A DNA stretch of 64,000 bases from Acidimicrobiales bacterium (lineage in GTDB: Bacteria; Actinomycetota; Acidimicrobiia; Acidimicrobiales; SZUA-35): contig JANQPB010000014.1 of the NCBI GenBank assembly GCA_028285495.1, positions 248,001 to 312,000 on the forward strand, given 5' to 3'. This document shows, in pieces, positions 1 through 7,931 of this stretch. The stretch's first letter is position 1. Each line of letters begins with the position of its first letter. Under the pieces are notes generated by a model. That model searched no databases, had not been told where the DNA came from, and saw only the letters and a program-made list of their open reading frames with translations. The position numbers were made by a program, and so were the translations under genes.

Positions 1-100
1 CAACGACGGCCAGACGCTCGTTCGCTTGGCGTCGGTGGGATGTCGAAGGCGGCGCCCACCAATACATGACGAGGCCACGGTCGAACCTAGGAGCGCTCAT
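1..100 (-). CDS. Possible N-terminal fragment of an unknown protein, cut by the window edge
   Basis: On the minus strand an ATG at 98-100 opens a frame that stays open to the window edge (33 codons). The N-terminus runs MSAPRFDRGLVMYWWAPPS. A hydrophobic start followed by YWWAPPS resembles the opening strand of some GT-B glycosyltransferases, but this is only an impression from 33 residues. It lies just downstream of the PTPS-like gene on the same strand (20 bp gap), so the two could be co-transcribed. It could equally be a chance frame. Confidence 0.3.
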   Translation of the reverse strand, partial: MSAPRFDRGLVMYWWAPPSTSHRRQANERLAVV

Positions 101-120
101 CGCACCCTCGGTCGCCACGC

Positions 121-558
121 TCACGAATGTCCGCGGCGAGCACCCCCGGTCGCCAGCGTCGCCGGATGACGATCAGCCAATACAGGTCGGGAGAGACGAA
201 CGGTCCGACACCGATCGAACTCAGTGGCCTCGACGAGCGCCAGAGACACAAGTCCCGGCACCAGCGGATCTAGGCGCCGCCACAGATGACGGACGATCTC
301 TTCGACCGTTGGCTCCCGCTCCCAGACCACAGGCCGGTACCCCTTCCAGACACCGCCGCCCTCGTGCGTGAGGTAGCACCCCGCCCAGGGTCTCACCGCG
401 TCCTGGAGGATCTGCTCGAGCTCGTCGGCGGGAAAGACCCTGTCACAGTCCACTGAGCCCTCGACCGTCGCTTCGACCGTCCATGCATGCGTATGGACCA
501 GGCCATCGACTTGATGACCCCACCGAGCCTGTATGGACGCAGTAATCGTGAGTTGCAT
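121..558 (-). CDS. 6-pyruvoyl-tetrahydropterin synthase / QueD family protein
   Basis: This 145-residue protein has the length and pattern of the PTPS/QueD (T-fold) family. An N-terminal beta strand (MQLTITASIQARW) leads to HTHAWTVEATVEG, the family's metal-binding His-x-His strand, and residues about 105-118 (LALVEATEFDRCRTVRL) match the C-terminal strand carrying the pterin-anchoring Glu. Known members convert dihydroneopterin triphosphate to 6-pyruvoyl-tetrahydropterin or make 6-carboxytetrahydropterin for queuosine. No queC, queE or folE homologue is nearby, so the actual product is open. The first family histidine is not obvious in the N-terminal strand, so a specialised or reduced-activity member is possible. 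Confidence 0.72.
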   Translation of the reverse strand: MQLTITASIQARWGHQVDGLVHTHAWTVEATVEGSVDCDRVFPADELEQILQDAVRPWAGCYLTHEGGGVWKGYRPVVWEREPTVEEIVRHLWRRLDPLVPGLVSLALVEATEFDRCRTVRLSRPVLADRHPATLATGGARRGHS

Positions 559-845
559 TGCCTCTTCCTTTCCAGCCCGAACGCCGGCAGTACCTCCAGG
601 TCAGTCCGACCGATGCACCCGAGCGGTCACATCGTGCCCAACTTCTCACCACGGCCCTACCGTGGCAAACCGTCTTCTGAGACGGCAGCGCACAACACCG
701 AAACAGCCGCTGATGGTGCATACCGGTACGAGTCGCGTAGGCAGCGAGGTCGGCGTCCGTGCCTTGGCCGTCACCGACGGCGGCAACGAGGCGGACGTCG
801 AGCTAGCAACGCTCGACCACTGCGGTTGGTTGTGTTCCCGAGCGC
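559..845. other. Intergenic, no supported gene
   Basis: Upstream region of the PTPS-like gene. Short open frames exist on both strands but none has a recognisable domain, ribosome-binding site or the local codon bias. It presumably carries the promoter for the leftward gene. Confidence 0.5.
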
Positions 846-1160
846 TCAACGGAACTCGATCTCGGGCAGATGATCTGCCAGGAGCGTCTCGTAAGCGATC
901 GGGGCATCTCGGCCGACGCCGGCGAGGTCGAGCGCGTCGATGGCGACGAGCATGAAGTCTTCGCCGGGGAACGTGTGATGCGGGATGTGGAGCTCGCCGG
1001 CAGCGGCGATCAGAGCCTTGATGCCGCCACTGTCGTCCGCCAGCCAGCCGAGGAGGAGTTGTCTGGCTTCGTCGCGGTCGTCGTCGGTGATCTCCCGGCG
1101 TTCAATGTGGCCAAACGTAACGCCGCTGCGGATGCGGTGCCGGTCAAGGTTGGGGTCATG
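846..1160 (-). pseudogene. C-terminal fragment of an unrecognised acidic protein
   Basis: About 100 codons of convincing coding sequence end at 846 (C-terminus LLADHLPEIEFR, with the stretch GGIKALIAAAGELHIPH before it). Codon use is that of a real gene, but no ATG, GTG or TTG start lies in frame between the end of the recombinase remnant and the conserved-looking part, which begins near HIERREITDDDRDEARQLLL. Either the gene uses a rare start or its 5' end was lost when the neighbouring recombinase decayed. I do not recognise the family; the acidic helical composition suggests a small soluble protein. Confidence 0.42.
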
Positions 1161-1663
1161 GCGCAGCGGCGATGAAGGTGGCGACCACGTAGGTGGCGTG
1201 CCGGTCGAGGGAGTAGCGGGCTCGGTCGTAGCGCATCGTGGTCCGAGGATCGGAGTGGCTGGCCGCTGCGTCCTGGACGTCTCGAAGCGCAACGCCGGCG
1301 TCGAGCGCTGCGGTGATGAAGCCATCGCTTGACGATCCCTGCTCGGCGGGGCGATCCGTTTCACGGCCCGGCCCCGCAGCGTGGCGGTCCATCCGTTGGC
1401 CCTCAGCGCCGAGGAAGACCGGGCCGGCAGTTCGTTCGCCGACATGGAGCCGGATCGCTCGAGCGGTTCGACGGGCGAGCGGGATGAGAGCGCCCTTGTC
1501 GCCCTTGCGGACGATCCGGCGTGTGATGGCCTCGTTGGAACCCGAGGTCGTCGATGTCGGCGTTCAACGCTTCGGACACCCGGAGTCCACTGAGCGCCAA
1601 CCGGAAGGCGAGGGCGCGTTCTCGGTGGGACCGGACCGGATCGCCCCCGAGGAGCAGCCTGCA
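1156..1663 (-). pseudogene. Decayed tyrosine recombinase (phage-type integrase)
   Basis: Two recognisable blocks of a tyrosine recombinase catalytic domain lie in different frames. The upstream block (about 1663-1530) contains ALAFRLALSGLRVSEALNAD, the box I arginine region (G-L-R-x-S-E). The downstream block (about 1350-1156) contains GFITAALDAGVALRDVQDAA then HSDPRTTMRYDRAR, which holds the box II His and the catalytic Tyr (TMRYDRAR). Between them GRAVKRIA can still be read, but the H-x-L-R box just before GFIT is missing, so there is at least one frameshift and a small internal deletion. The N-terminal SAM-like domain is absent. This is an inactive remnant of an integrated element; no attachment site could be recognised. 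Confidence 0.82.
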
Positions 1664-1934
1664 TCATCCGGGAGCCGAGCGATGAGCCATAACCCACGCC
1701 CACAGGCGACCTTCGGCGACCCCCACTGGACGCAGACCCCAGTGAATCGGCCAGTCCCGACCCATAGCGACTCGTACCTTCCCGCCTGCTGAGGAGGCGC
1801 ACTCGCCCAGAGAAACGGGCAAGCAGAAGCATGAAAGCCACCCCCTCCGCAAACCAGATTCCAGAGGTAGTCCGCACTTGACCGGCGGCGCCAACAACCC
1901 GCAGTTGAAGCAGACGAACCGTCGGATGACCAAG

Positions 1935-2762
1935 TCACTCCTCAACCCGGCACGACGGGAGCCGTCCGTTGTCGCCTAGCAGCGCCCCGTCACACAGTTC
2001 ATCTTCGGTGATCAAGGCCGACGTGAAGTCGGCACCAGTGAAGTCTGTACCCCGAGCCCGAACCCCGAGCAAGTTCGATGCGAAGAAGTCGACGTCATGG
2101 AGGTCTAGCCTTGACAGGTCCAGCCGACGCAGGTCCGATCCGCTGAGGTCTATCTGGCGTCCATCAAACGCACCGGCTCGGCCAATTACCTGGATTGCGG
2201 CCTGAACCGAGGCTGCGACCTCGGGTTCACCTCGAGAACCTCTCGGCCATGGTGAGCGTGTCCGAATGAACAACGTCAGCGATTCGACAACTTCGGGGTA
2301 GTGCTGGGAGTCCCGTTCGGCGACAGCTTCGAGCGCGTATATTCCGCGAATCACCGTGGCCTCGTCATCTGAGGAAAGCAGCGCGGTTGCTTCGGACAAT
2401 CGCTGGTTGAGCCTGTCATCGACATCACTTCGATACTCCATCCAGGCAATCAGACCTGTCAACATCGCCATCATAAATAGGCCAATTGCCAGAATCGAGT
2501 GCCGGTACTTGAAGGCGATCTCCCAGGCCTCAACGGTAGGATCATCTTCGTCGAAGTTCTGCTTGCGGAACGCCCGAAGGCCCAGAACTGCAACCCCCAA
2601 AGCTACTACAACACCTAGGCCAACCAACGGTGCAATGATCAGCAAGACTTGGTCGCCGACGAGGAGACCTCCTGCTAGCAAAACCACACCAAACAGGGCG
2701 AGCATCGCGATCAGGAGGGACGAGGAACCCAATACCCGCCAGTAGAGTGTGCTTATGCGCAT
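1935..2762 (-). CDS. Membrane-anchored pentapeptide-repeat protein
   Basis: A 275-residue protein. Two hydrophobic helices sit near the N-terminus (about residues 12-35 and 40-63) and a third at about 92-110 (ILAIGLFMMAMLTGLIAW). A soluble stretch follows with the signature TVIRGIYALEAVAERDSQHY often found before pentapeptide domains in membrane proteins. Residues about 205-255 form a short pentapeptide-type coil (IDLSGSDLRRLDLSRLDLHD, then GTDFTGADFTSALI). The ATG at 2762 shares one base with the TAA of the upstream lipoprotein gene (TAATG), so translation is coupled. Function is unknown; coupling suggests a partner role with the metal-binding lipoprotein. GC content is lower than in the rest of the window. 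Confidence 0.8.
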   Translation of the reverse strand: MRISTLYWRVLGSSSLLIAMLALFGVVLLAGGLLVGDQVLLIIAPLVGLGVVVALGVAVLGLRAFRKQNFDEDDPTVEAWEIAFKYRHSILAIGLFMMAMLTGLIAWMEYRSDVDDRLNQRLSEATALLSSDDEATVIRGIYALEAVAERDSQHYPEVVESLTLFIRTRSPWPRGSRGEPEVAASVQAAIQVIGRAGAFDGRQIDLSGSDLRRLDLSRLDLHDVDFFASNLLGVRARGTDFTGADFTSALITEDELCDGALLGDNGRLPSCRVEE

Positions 2763-3838
2763 TAGCAGCCCATAGCGGATTGCAACACCGAGGCGTTCTC
2801 AACCAAGGCAGGCCCGAAGTCAACGAGCTCAGTTTGACCGTCAGCGGCGAGCCACGGAGGAGAGCCCTCGAGTGACAGAAGGTAGTCAGGCACCCCATCC
2901 AGCGCGTCCGTAGCAGCAGCGAAGCCGTTGAGTTCACTCGTCTGCTGCGTGGTATCTCCGGAGTAGAAGAAGGCGAGCGTTCTATTGTCGTCCTGAAGCA
3001 GCTCCAGCTCTCGAATCCGATCCCGCTCGTCAGATTCATCTAGGCGTCCACCACCAGGCTTGGTCACGGCGAACTGGACTAGTTCATATCGATCCGCCAG
3101 ATACCCATAAGAAGGATGCTCGGGCACGATTACGCCATCTACACAACCGGACAGGTGGGCAGACATCTGAGCACTCGCAGATTGCAGCTCGGCCAGTACG
3201 CCGGCTAACCCGTCCTGGAGATCGCTCTCGTATTCTTCCCTCGTCGTTTCTCGCCTGATGCTCTGAGCACCGTCGAATCTGTACGCACCGCGCAGACGTT
3301 CGGCTACCCACTCCGCAGCAACCTGAGTTCGGTCGGGATCCAACCAAAAGTGCGGATCCACTGCAGCAGTGCCCGGATCACCCCACTCTATCGGCTCACC
3401 ATTCGTGTCAAGCCAAGCGAGATCAACGTCTCGAGTGATGTCAGCGATCGTCGGATCATTCGCCAAACGGGCCTCGGATTCCGGAGTGAAGACACCTACA
3501 AATAGCTGTAGATCGGCGTCGCCCCCTTCGCCCTCGTGATCTTCTTCGCCCTCGTGACCCTCTTCGCTCCCGTGACCTTCTTCGTCCTCGTGAACTTCTT
3601 CGCCCTCGTGACCCTCGTCCTCGGCGATCTCACCGTGACTATGACCAAGCAGCGCCACCTCGACGTACTCGCCACCAATCCGCTCTACAAGCCACTGAAG
3701 AGCATAGACATTTACATCGACATGTATCGATTCATGCTCGTCGTCAGCTGGCTCGCCCTGTTCCGAACCAACACAGGCAGCGGCCACAGCGCAGACCAGT
3801 AGCATCGTGAGACCACGTTTTCCCAGGGCGAAGTGCAT
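2762..3838 (-). CDS. ZnuA/AdcA-type metal-binding ABC transporter substrate lipoprotein
   Basis: The start at 3838 has an excellent AGGAAGG ribosome-binding site; an upstream in-frame start at 3904 does not. The N-terminus is a lipoprotein signal with a lipobox ending AAAC. The mature part follows the cluster-9 (zinc/manganese) substrate-binding pattern: VNVYALQWLVERIGGEYVEV, then a long low-complexity loop rich in His, Glu and Asp (about residues 70-110), then PHFWLDP, the usual histidine metal-ligand motif, and VIVPEHPSYGYLADRY, the second His region. A terminal GFAAATDALDGVPDYLL segment is atypical. No permease or ATPase gene is adjacent, so it may be an orphan binding protein or a zinc chaperone. 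The loop is unusually Glu-rich compared with the pure His loops of ZnuA. Confidence 0.85.
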   Translation of the reverse strand: MHFALGKRGLTMLLVCAVAAACVGSEQGEPADDEHESIHVDVNVYALQWLVERIGGEYVEVALLGHSHGEIAEDEGHEGEEVHEDEEGHGSEEGHEGEEDHEGEGGDADLQLFVGVFTPESEARLANDPTIADITRDVDLAWLDTNGEPIEWGDPGTAAVDPHFWLDPDRTQVAAEWVAERLRGAYRFDGAQSIRRETTREEYESDLQDGLAGVLAELQSASAQMSAHLSGCVDGVIVPEHPSYGYLADRYELVQFAVTKPGGGRLDESDERDRIRELELLQDDNRTLAFFYSGDTTQQTSELNGFAAATDALDGVPDYLLSLEGSPPWLAADGQTELVDFGPALVENASVLQSAMGC

Positions 3839-4418
3839 CCTTGCCTTCCTAAGGCGAGAGCGGGTCGAGGAAGTGACTTTGGGTGGGGATGGCACCCCGC
3901 CCAACTAAGGACGATATCGCGGCTTATCGAACCGGGGTAGTAGTTGGCATAGAGGTCGCTCACCTCATCAGTCCGAGGCAGTCGTTCGGTCGGTCTCCAG
4001 ATTGAGGAGTGGATCTACAACCAGGAGAGACTGCAGCGCCTCCTTTCAAGGCGCTATTTGCGCTCCTCTGCTCATCGCCCGCGGCAGGCCGGACCGGACC
4101 GCTGCCGACACGGGTGACGACAAGGTCACAGCTATCGACGGTCACCAGCGAGCAACACGGGCCCGCAACACCACCCACAGGAGCGGCACCCAGGCGCAGG
4201 AGTGCGCAGGGAGCGACGCCGTACACCGTGTAGTTCAGTGTCCCCGATTTCGACGGACCAGAAGGTGAGCGCGCTCGTCAGGGAGCGCGTGGTCGGCCTC
4301 CTGGGCGACCGACCACCACCCGCTGAGTGACAAACTGCGTGACTGGAGAGCTGCGAGGGGCTTGCGGCTCGCCGGTTGACCCAACCCGAGGCACTGTCGC
4401 CATCCGTCCAGTGGGGCC
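3839..4418. other. Intergenic region upstream of the metal-binding lipoprotein gene
   Basis: It contains the ribosome-binding site and presumably the promoter of the leftward lipoprotein gene. No Zur-like palindrome, RNA gene or convincing open frame was found. The stretch separates that gene from recombinase debris and may be part of an old insertion. Confidence 0.5.
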
Positions 4419-4726
4419 TCAGCAAGCGCATACCGTCAGAGGGTCGGAGGCGTCCATTGCGCTGCCGCCGGTCTGGATGACGGGGAGGATCTGGTGGAGG
4501 TAGACGACGGTCTCGGTGGTCGAGGTGCCGCTGTGGCCGACGAGCTCGGCGATCTCCTCGATCGGGACACCATGGTCCGAGAGCGTCGAAACGAAGGAGT
4601 GTCGGAGCTCTCGGGGCGTCCAGTCGACCGGATCGATCTCGGGGATTCCGGCCAAGGCTCCGCGGAGGTCCTTGCGGACGTTGGAGGCATCCCAACTCGA
4701 TACCCAGGCTGCTCGGGAGCACGAGA
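4419..4726 (-). pseudogene. C-terminal fragment of a second tyrosine recombinase
   Basis: About 100 codons of the C-terminal catalytic end are readable in one frame: DASNVRKDLRGALAGI, then WTPRELRHSFVSTLSDHG (box II R-H-x-x-x, the His-x-x-Arg region in the form LRHSF), VPIEEIAELVGHSGTSTTET and YLHQILPVIQTGGSAMD with the catalytic Tyr. A doubled Val before the Tyr (TTETVVYLHQ) looks like an extra codon. There is no N-terminal half: the upstream sequence switches directly into a coxL-like gene. It differs in sequence from the remnant at 1.2-1.7 kb, so two different elements were once here. Confidence 0.8.
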
Positions 4727-5104
4727 TCAGTCGCCATCGGCGTCGTCGATTGTGCTCGCCGCTACTCCGAGAACGCCGGCCGCCACGGTGGCGATGGTGG
4801 TCCGGTGGGCCCGGCCGTGGGGGAACGTGCCGCAGCGGACCGCCACCGTACCGTCGTCGGCGACCTCGACACAGCCCTGCTCGCCGCTGGCGTCGACGAC
4901 CGAGACGTAGCTGGCGAACCCGATGCCGACTGCGGTCAGGTCGTCGCGGCTACGACGATCGGCCTCTTCGGCCCGCACGTCGTCGAAGCCGATCAGGTCG
5001 GCCGCCCGGTCGAGGGCCGCGGTGGAGTCGCCGCCCCCGTAGGTGAGACCGGTCGGTGTCGTGTCGGGCAGCTCGACCCCGGCGATCAGGTTGCGGCGCG
5101 ATGC
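4727..5104 (-). pseudogene. Internal fragment of a CoxL/xanthine-dehydrogenase family molybdenum-binding subunit
   Basis: The frame reads RRNLIAGVELPDTTPTGLTY, then STAALDRAADLIGFDDVRAE, LTAVGIGFASYVSVV and VEVADDGTVAVRCGTFPHGR. This is the middle of aerobic CO dehydrogenase-type large subunits (R-x-N-x-I ... TPTG ... GIA-Y-E ... G-V-x-V-x-x-G-x-x-x-x-G-Q-G-H). It covers only about 125 of some 780 residues. The 3' side ends at DDADGD, matching the family's V-x-x-G-D-T-D motif, exactly where recombinase sequence begins; the 5' side ends near 5104. Substitutions such as HGRAHRTT for H-G-Q-G-H-x-T indicate it is no longer under selection. Confidence 0.8.
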
Positions 5105-5122
5105 TGACGGGCGCCGGTGCAT

Positions 5123-5575
5123 TCACGCTGAGATCGCCATCGACGCCCGACCAGCAGACGTACGGGCCGCCACGAGTGACTTCTCGACCATGAAGAGCGT
5201 GGGCATCGACCGCTGTCCAGAACGTCGACCCTTTTCTTCGGTGGCCAACCGGTCAAGGTCGAGTTCGAGCAGGACCCCGGGCTCATGAGCTCCAACGCAC
5301 CCCCACCATCTCCAAGGGGCGCCTCGTTCGGCTTTGTCCGGACCGTACGCTCCCGGCCTGGCCGATCATCACTTCGGTCGTTGAGGCGCGACCCAGCGCC
5401 AGGGCGCGCCCCAGGGACTCCCCATTGCCGCGTGTGGGTAGCGGGGAGCGCGGCATCGCCCATCGCATGCCTGCACCGTAGGCGAATCGTCTATTCCCAG
5501 TCGGGGTGGTCGGCACCTCGAGCCCGTGCCCGTGCTGGTGGCCCAGCAACGACGTTGGCCAGGACCGACGGCAAG
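5123..5575. other. Intergenic region with no supported gene
   Basis: Mixed sequence between the coxL remnant and the MarR gene. Frames exist on both strands without recognisable motifs. It may hold further debris of the truncated molybdenum hydroxylase locus; none could be identified. Confidence 0.45.
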
Positions 5576-6127
5576 CTAGCCGAGGTCGCCGGCGGCGCGG
5601 CGAACACCCGTCAACGCACGAAACACGAGACGGGCCTCGTCCTCGGTCATGGCCGCGAGCCCCGCTTGCGCCTCGACCAGTGCTGGCATCGATTGCTCGA
5701 TGCGCTCGCGGCCGAGGGGAGTGATTCGGGCCCGCACGCCGCGCCGGTCGTCTGGGTTGGGAAACCGCTCGACGAAGCCGAGTCGCTCGAGCGCGTCGAC
5801 CGTGGTGGTCACGCTGGTCGGGTGGAGGAACAGGCGGGAGCTGATGCGCCCGAGTGACATCTCCCCGTGTGCGCTGAAGTAGAGCACAGCCAGGAGCTCG
5901 TGGCGGCTGAACGTGAGATCGAAGCGCTTGAGCACATCGGTCACGCTCTGGCGGGCCAGCGCGGCCACCCGATGGATCGCCAGCGCGGCCTGCATGCGCT
6001 CGCCTCCGTGCCACCCATGGTCCTCCCAGTGTGATGCCGCTGCCCGAATGGGGTCGACCCGGCGCGACGACGGGCCGAGACCGGTGTCGGTCGAATCGAC
6101 GCTCTTGGCGGTGGGGTCGTCGATCAC
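5576..6127 (-). CDS. MarR family transcriptional regulator
   Basis: A 183-residue protein with the MarR winged-helix fold. Helices at about residues 50-80 (AIHRVAALARQSVTDVLKRF) and FSRHELLAVLYFSAHGEMSL precede the recognition helix LFLHPTSVTTTVDALERLGF and the wing NPDDRRGVRARITPLGRE, with the family's conserved D-x-R. The GTG start at 6127 has GGGAGG upstream. It is divergent from the HpaB-like/ketosynthase/CoA-ligase genes, and the shared intergenic region carries two inverted repeats, so it most likely represses that operon and responds to an aromatic or acyl ligand. Confidence 0.88.
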   Translation of the reverse strand: MIDDPTAKSVDSTDTGLGPSSRRVDPIRAAASHWEDHGWHGGERMQAALAIHRVAALARQSVTDVLKRFDLTFSRHELLAVLYFSAHGEMSLGRISSRLFLHPTSVTTTVDALERLGFVERFPNPDDRRGVRARITPLGRERIEQSMPALVEAQAGLAAMTEDEARLVFRALTGVRRAAGDLG

Positions 6128-6184
6128 TCGGGTGCCTCCCGATCGTCGCGTCGCTCCATGGGTTTCGCTGTCATGAACCCGATG

Positions 6185-6219
6185 TTAGTCGGTTTGCCGA
6201 TAATTGGTTATCCAACTAA
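6185..6219. promoter_or_regulatory. Tandem palindromic operator, probably for the MarR protein
   Basis: Two inverted repeats, TCGG-TTTG-CCGA (6189-6200) and TTGG-TTAT-CCAA (6204-6215), are centred 15 bp apart. Outer arms TTAG (6185-6188) and CTAA (6216-6219) make the whole block a larger imperfect palindrome of TTAGTYGG half-sites. It is the only AT-rich stretch between the divergent genes, as expected for a MarR-controlled promoter. Confidence 0.6.
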
Positions 6220-6262
6220 TGTCCGGGGGGTTCCGGCCGTGTCCTATCGACGGGGGTCCAAG

Positions 6263-7651
6263 ATGTTGACCGGCGAGCAATACAAGGAGTCGCTGCGCGA
6301 TGGGCGCGCCACCTATTTCGAGGGCGAGCGCATCGACGACTTGGTCGGTCATCCGCTGCTTGGCCAGACGGTTGAGACGACGGCCAGCGGCTACGACCAG
6401 CACTACGACCCGGCGCCCGATGCCAGGTCGCCGCTACTCGCTGTGCCCCAGTCGGCCGACGACCTGCGCGAGCTGATCCCGATGCTGCACCACGCCGGCA
6501 TGATGGCTCACGTCACCTCGACTTCCATCCAGACGCTCAAGACGGCGGCCGGCCGCATGACTGGTGTCAAGCCCGAGTACATCGAGCGCATCGGGGGCTA
6601 CATCGACGAGGCCCAACGCAACGACGTGCGCATCACCCAGTGCATCACCGATGCCAAGGGGAACAGGGCAAAGAAGCCGAGCGACCAGGATGACCCTGAC
6701 AGCTACACGCGTGTCGTGAGTCGTGAGCGCGACGGTGTCGTGATCCGGGGAGCGAAGCTGCACATCACCGGCGCCTCGTTCGGCCATGATCTGCTGACGA
6801 TTCCGACCAAGGCGATGAAGCCGGGCGAGGAGGACTGGTCGATCGGTTGCGTCGTGCCGGTCAACGCCGAGGGCGTGAAGATCATCAACACCACCTACGC
6901 ACCTCGTCACGAGGATGCTCGGGTGTTCCCGGTCTCGGGCACGCATCACTACCCAGAAGGCTTCGTGATATTCGACGACGTGTTCGTGCCATGGGAACGG
7001 GTGTTCCTCGACGGCGAGACGGCGTTCGCCGCCGTGTTCGCCCACAGCCTGGGGCTGTGGGAGCGCCTCGGTGGCTTGTCGGCGTTCGTCGAGGAGTGCG
7101 ACCAACTGGTGGGCTTCGCTCAGCTCGTGGCCGAGGCCAACGGCACCGCCGGCATCTCCCACGTCAAGGAGAAGATCAGTGAGATGATCATCCACGCCAC
7201 GCTGATCCGCTCGACGCTCGAAGCCGCGATCATGAACTGCAACACGGGTCCCGATGGTGCGGCGTTCCCCAACGAGCTGTTCGTCAACGCCGGCAAGTTC
7301 CACGCCGCCGCCAACTACAACCTGATGGTCCGCCACCTGCACGACATGTCCGGGGGCGCGGTGCTGACCGCGCCGGCGCCGGCCGACTTCGAGAACGAGG
7401 AGGTCGGCGACCTCGCCCGCAAGTACATGTCAACCGGCCACGACGTCGATGGCGAGTACCGCGCCCGGTTGATGCACGCGATTCGGGATCTCACCGCTGA
7501 CGCCTACGGCGGCTGGAAGTTCGTGACCAACCTCCAAGCCGGTGGTGGGCTCTACGCTCAGCGCATCGTGACCCGGCGTCACTACGACCTCGACGGCGCG
7601 AAGCGCAAGGCCCTCGCCATCGCCGGGCTCGCCGAAGACGATGTCCACTGA
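6263..7651 (+). CDS. 4-hydroxyphenylacetate 3-hydroxylase (HpaB) / 4-hydroxybutyryl-CoA dehydratase superfamily protein
   Basis: I place the start at ATG 6263 (GGGGG 10 bases upstream); GTG 6240 is possible. The protein begins MLTGEQYKESLRDGRATYFE, the standard N-terminus of the superfamily, and has the segment ITDAKGNRAKKPSDQDDPD then GAKLHITGASFGHDLLTIPT, typical of the AbfD-like branch (acyl-CoA-dehydrogenase fold, FAD site). AbfD dehydratases ligate a 4Fe-4S cluster with three cysteines and a histidine; the region MLHHAGMMAHVTSTSIQTLK carries no cysteine at the expected positions, so a cluster-free flavin hydroxylase is more likely. The next genes are a ketosynthase and an acyl-CoA ligase, suggesting action on an acyl or aryl thioester. 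Confidence 0.82.
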   Translation: MLTGEQYKESLRDGRATYFEGERIDDLVGHPLLGQTVETTASGYDQHYDPAPDARSPLLAVPQSADDLRELIPMLHHAGMMAHVTSTSIQTLKTAAGRMTGVKPEYIERIGGYIDEAQRNDVRITQCITDAKGNRAKKPSDQDDPDSYTRVVSRERDGVVIRGAKLHITGASFGHDLLTIPTKAMKPGEEDWSIGCVVPVNAEGVKIINTTYAPRHEDARVFPVSGTHHYPEGFVIFDDVFVPWERVFLDGETAFAAVFAHSLGLWERLGGLSAFVEECDQLVGFAQLVAEANGTAGISHVKEKISEMIIHATLIRSTLEAAIMNCNTGPDGAAFPNELFVNAGKFHAAANYNLMVRHLHDMSGGAVLTAPAPADFENEEVGDLARKYMSTGHDVDGEYRARLMHAIRDLTADAYGGWKFVTNLQAGGGLYAQRIVTRRHYDLDGAKRKALAIAGLAEDDVH

Positions 7652-7931
7652 GCGCTCGCCGGGGGCTGCCCGAATGGACGCTCCTGGGCGGATCCAGCAG
7701 GAACGCCGCCCGGCACGCTCGTTCGGTCAGTCGTGGGAGCGGCGCCGCTGCAACTGGAGCTCGGCCCCGAGCACCCAGGAGTGCGACTGGATCGCGGAAG
7801 CGAGGATCGGGCTCCTGGTGACGAGCACGTCTGTTGCCGCTGACACCGGAGAGATCCAACACGAGGTCACCGGCGAGCACGTGCTGGGGCCGTCGCGAGC
7901 GCGCCGAAACGTCGATCCGGAAGGCTGATCG
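7652..7931. other. Intergenic region between the HpaB-like and ketosynthase genes
   Basis: No convincing gene. Short frames on both strands lack homology. The ketosynthase ribosome-binding site (GGAAGG) is at its right end. Because the spacing is 280 bp, the ketosynthase may have its own promoter. Confidence 0.45.

Noticed and set aside
1935..3838. Considered as a toxin-antitoxin or defence pair.
   Set aside because: The lipoprotein and pentapeptide features fit metal binding and membrane localisation; no nuclease, kinase or toxin motif is present.
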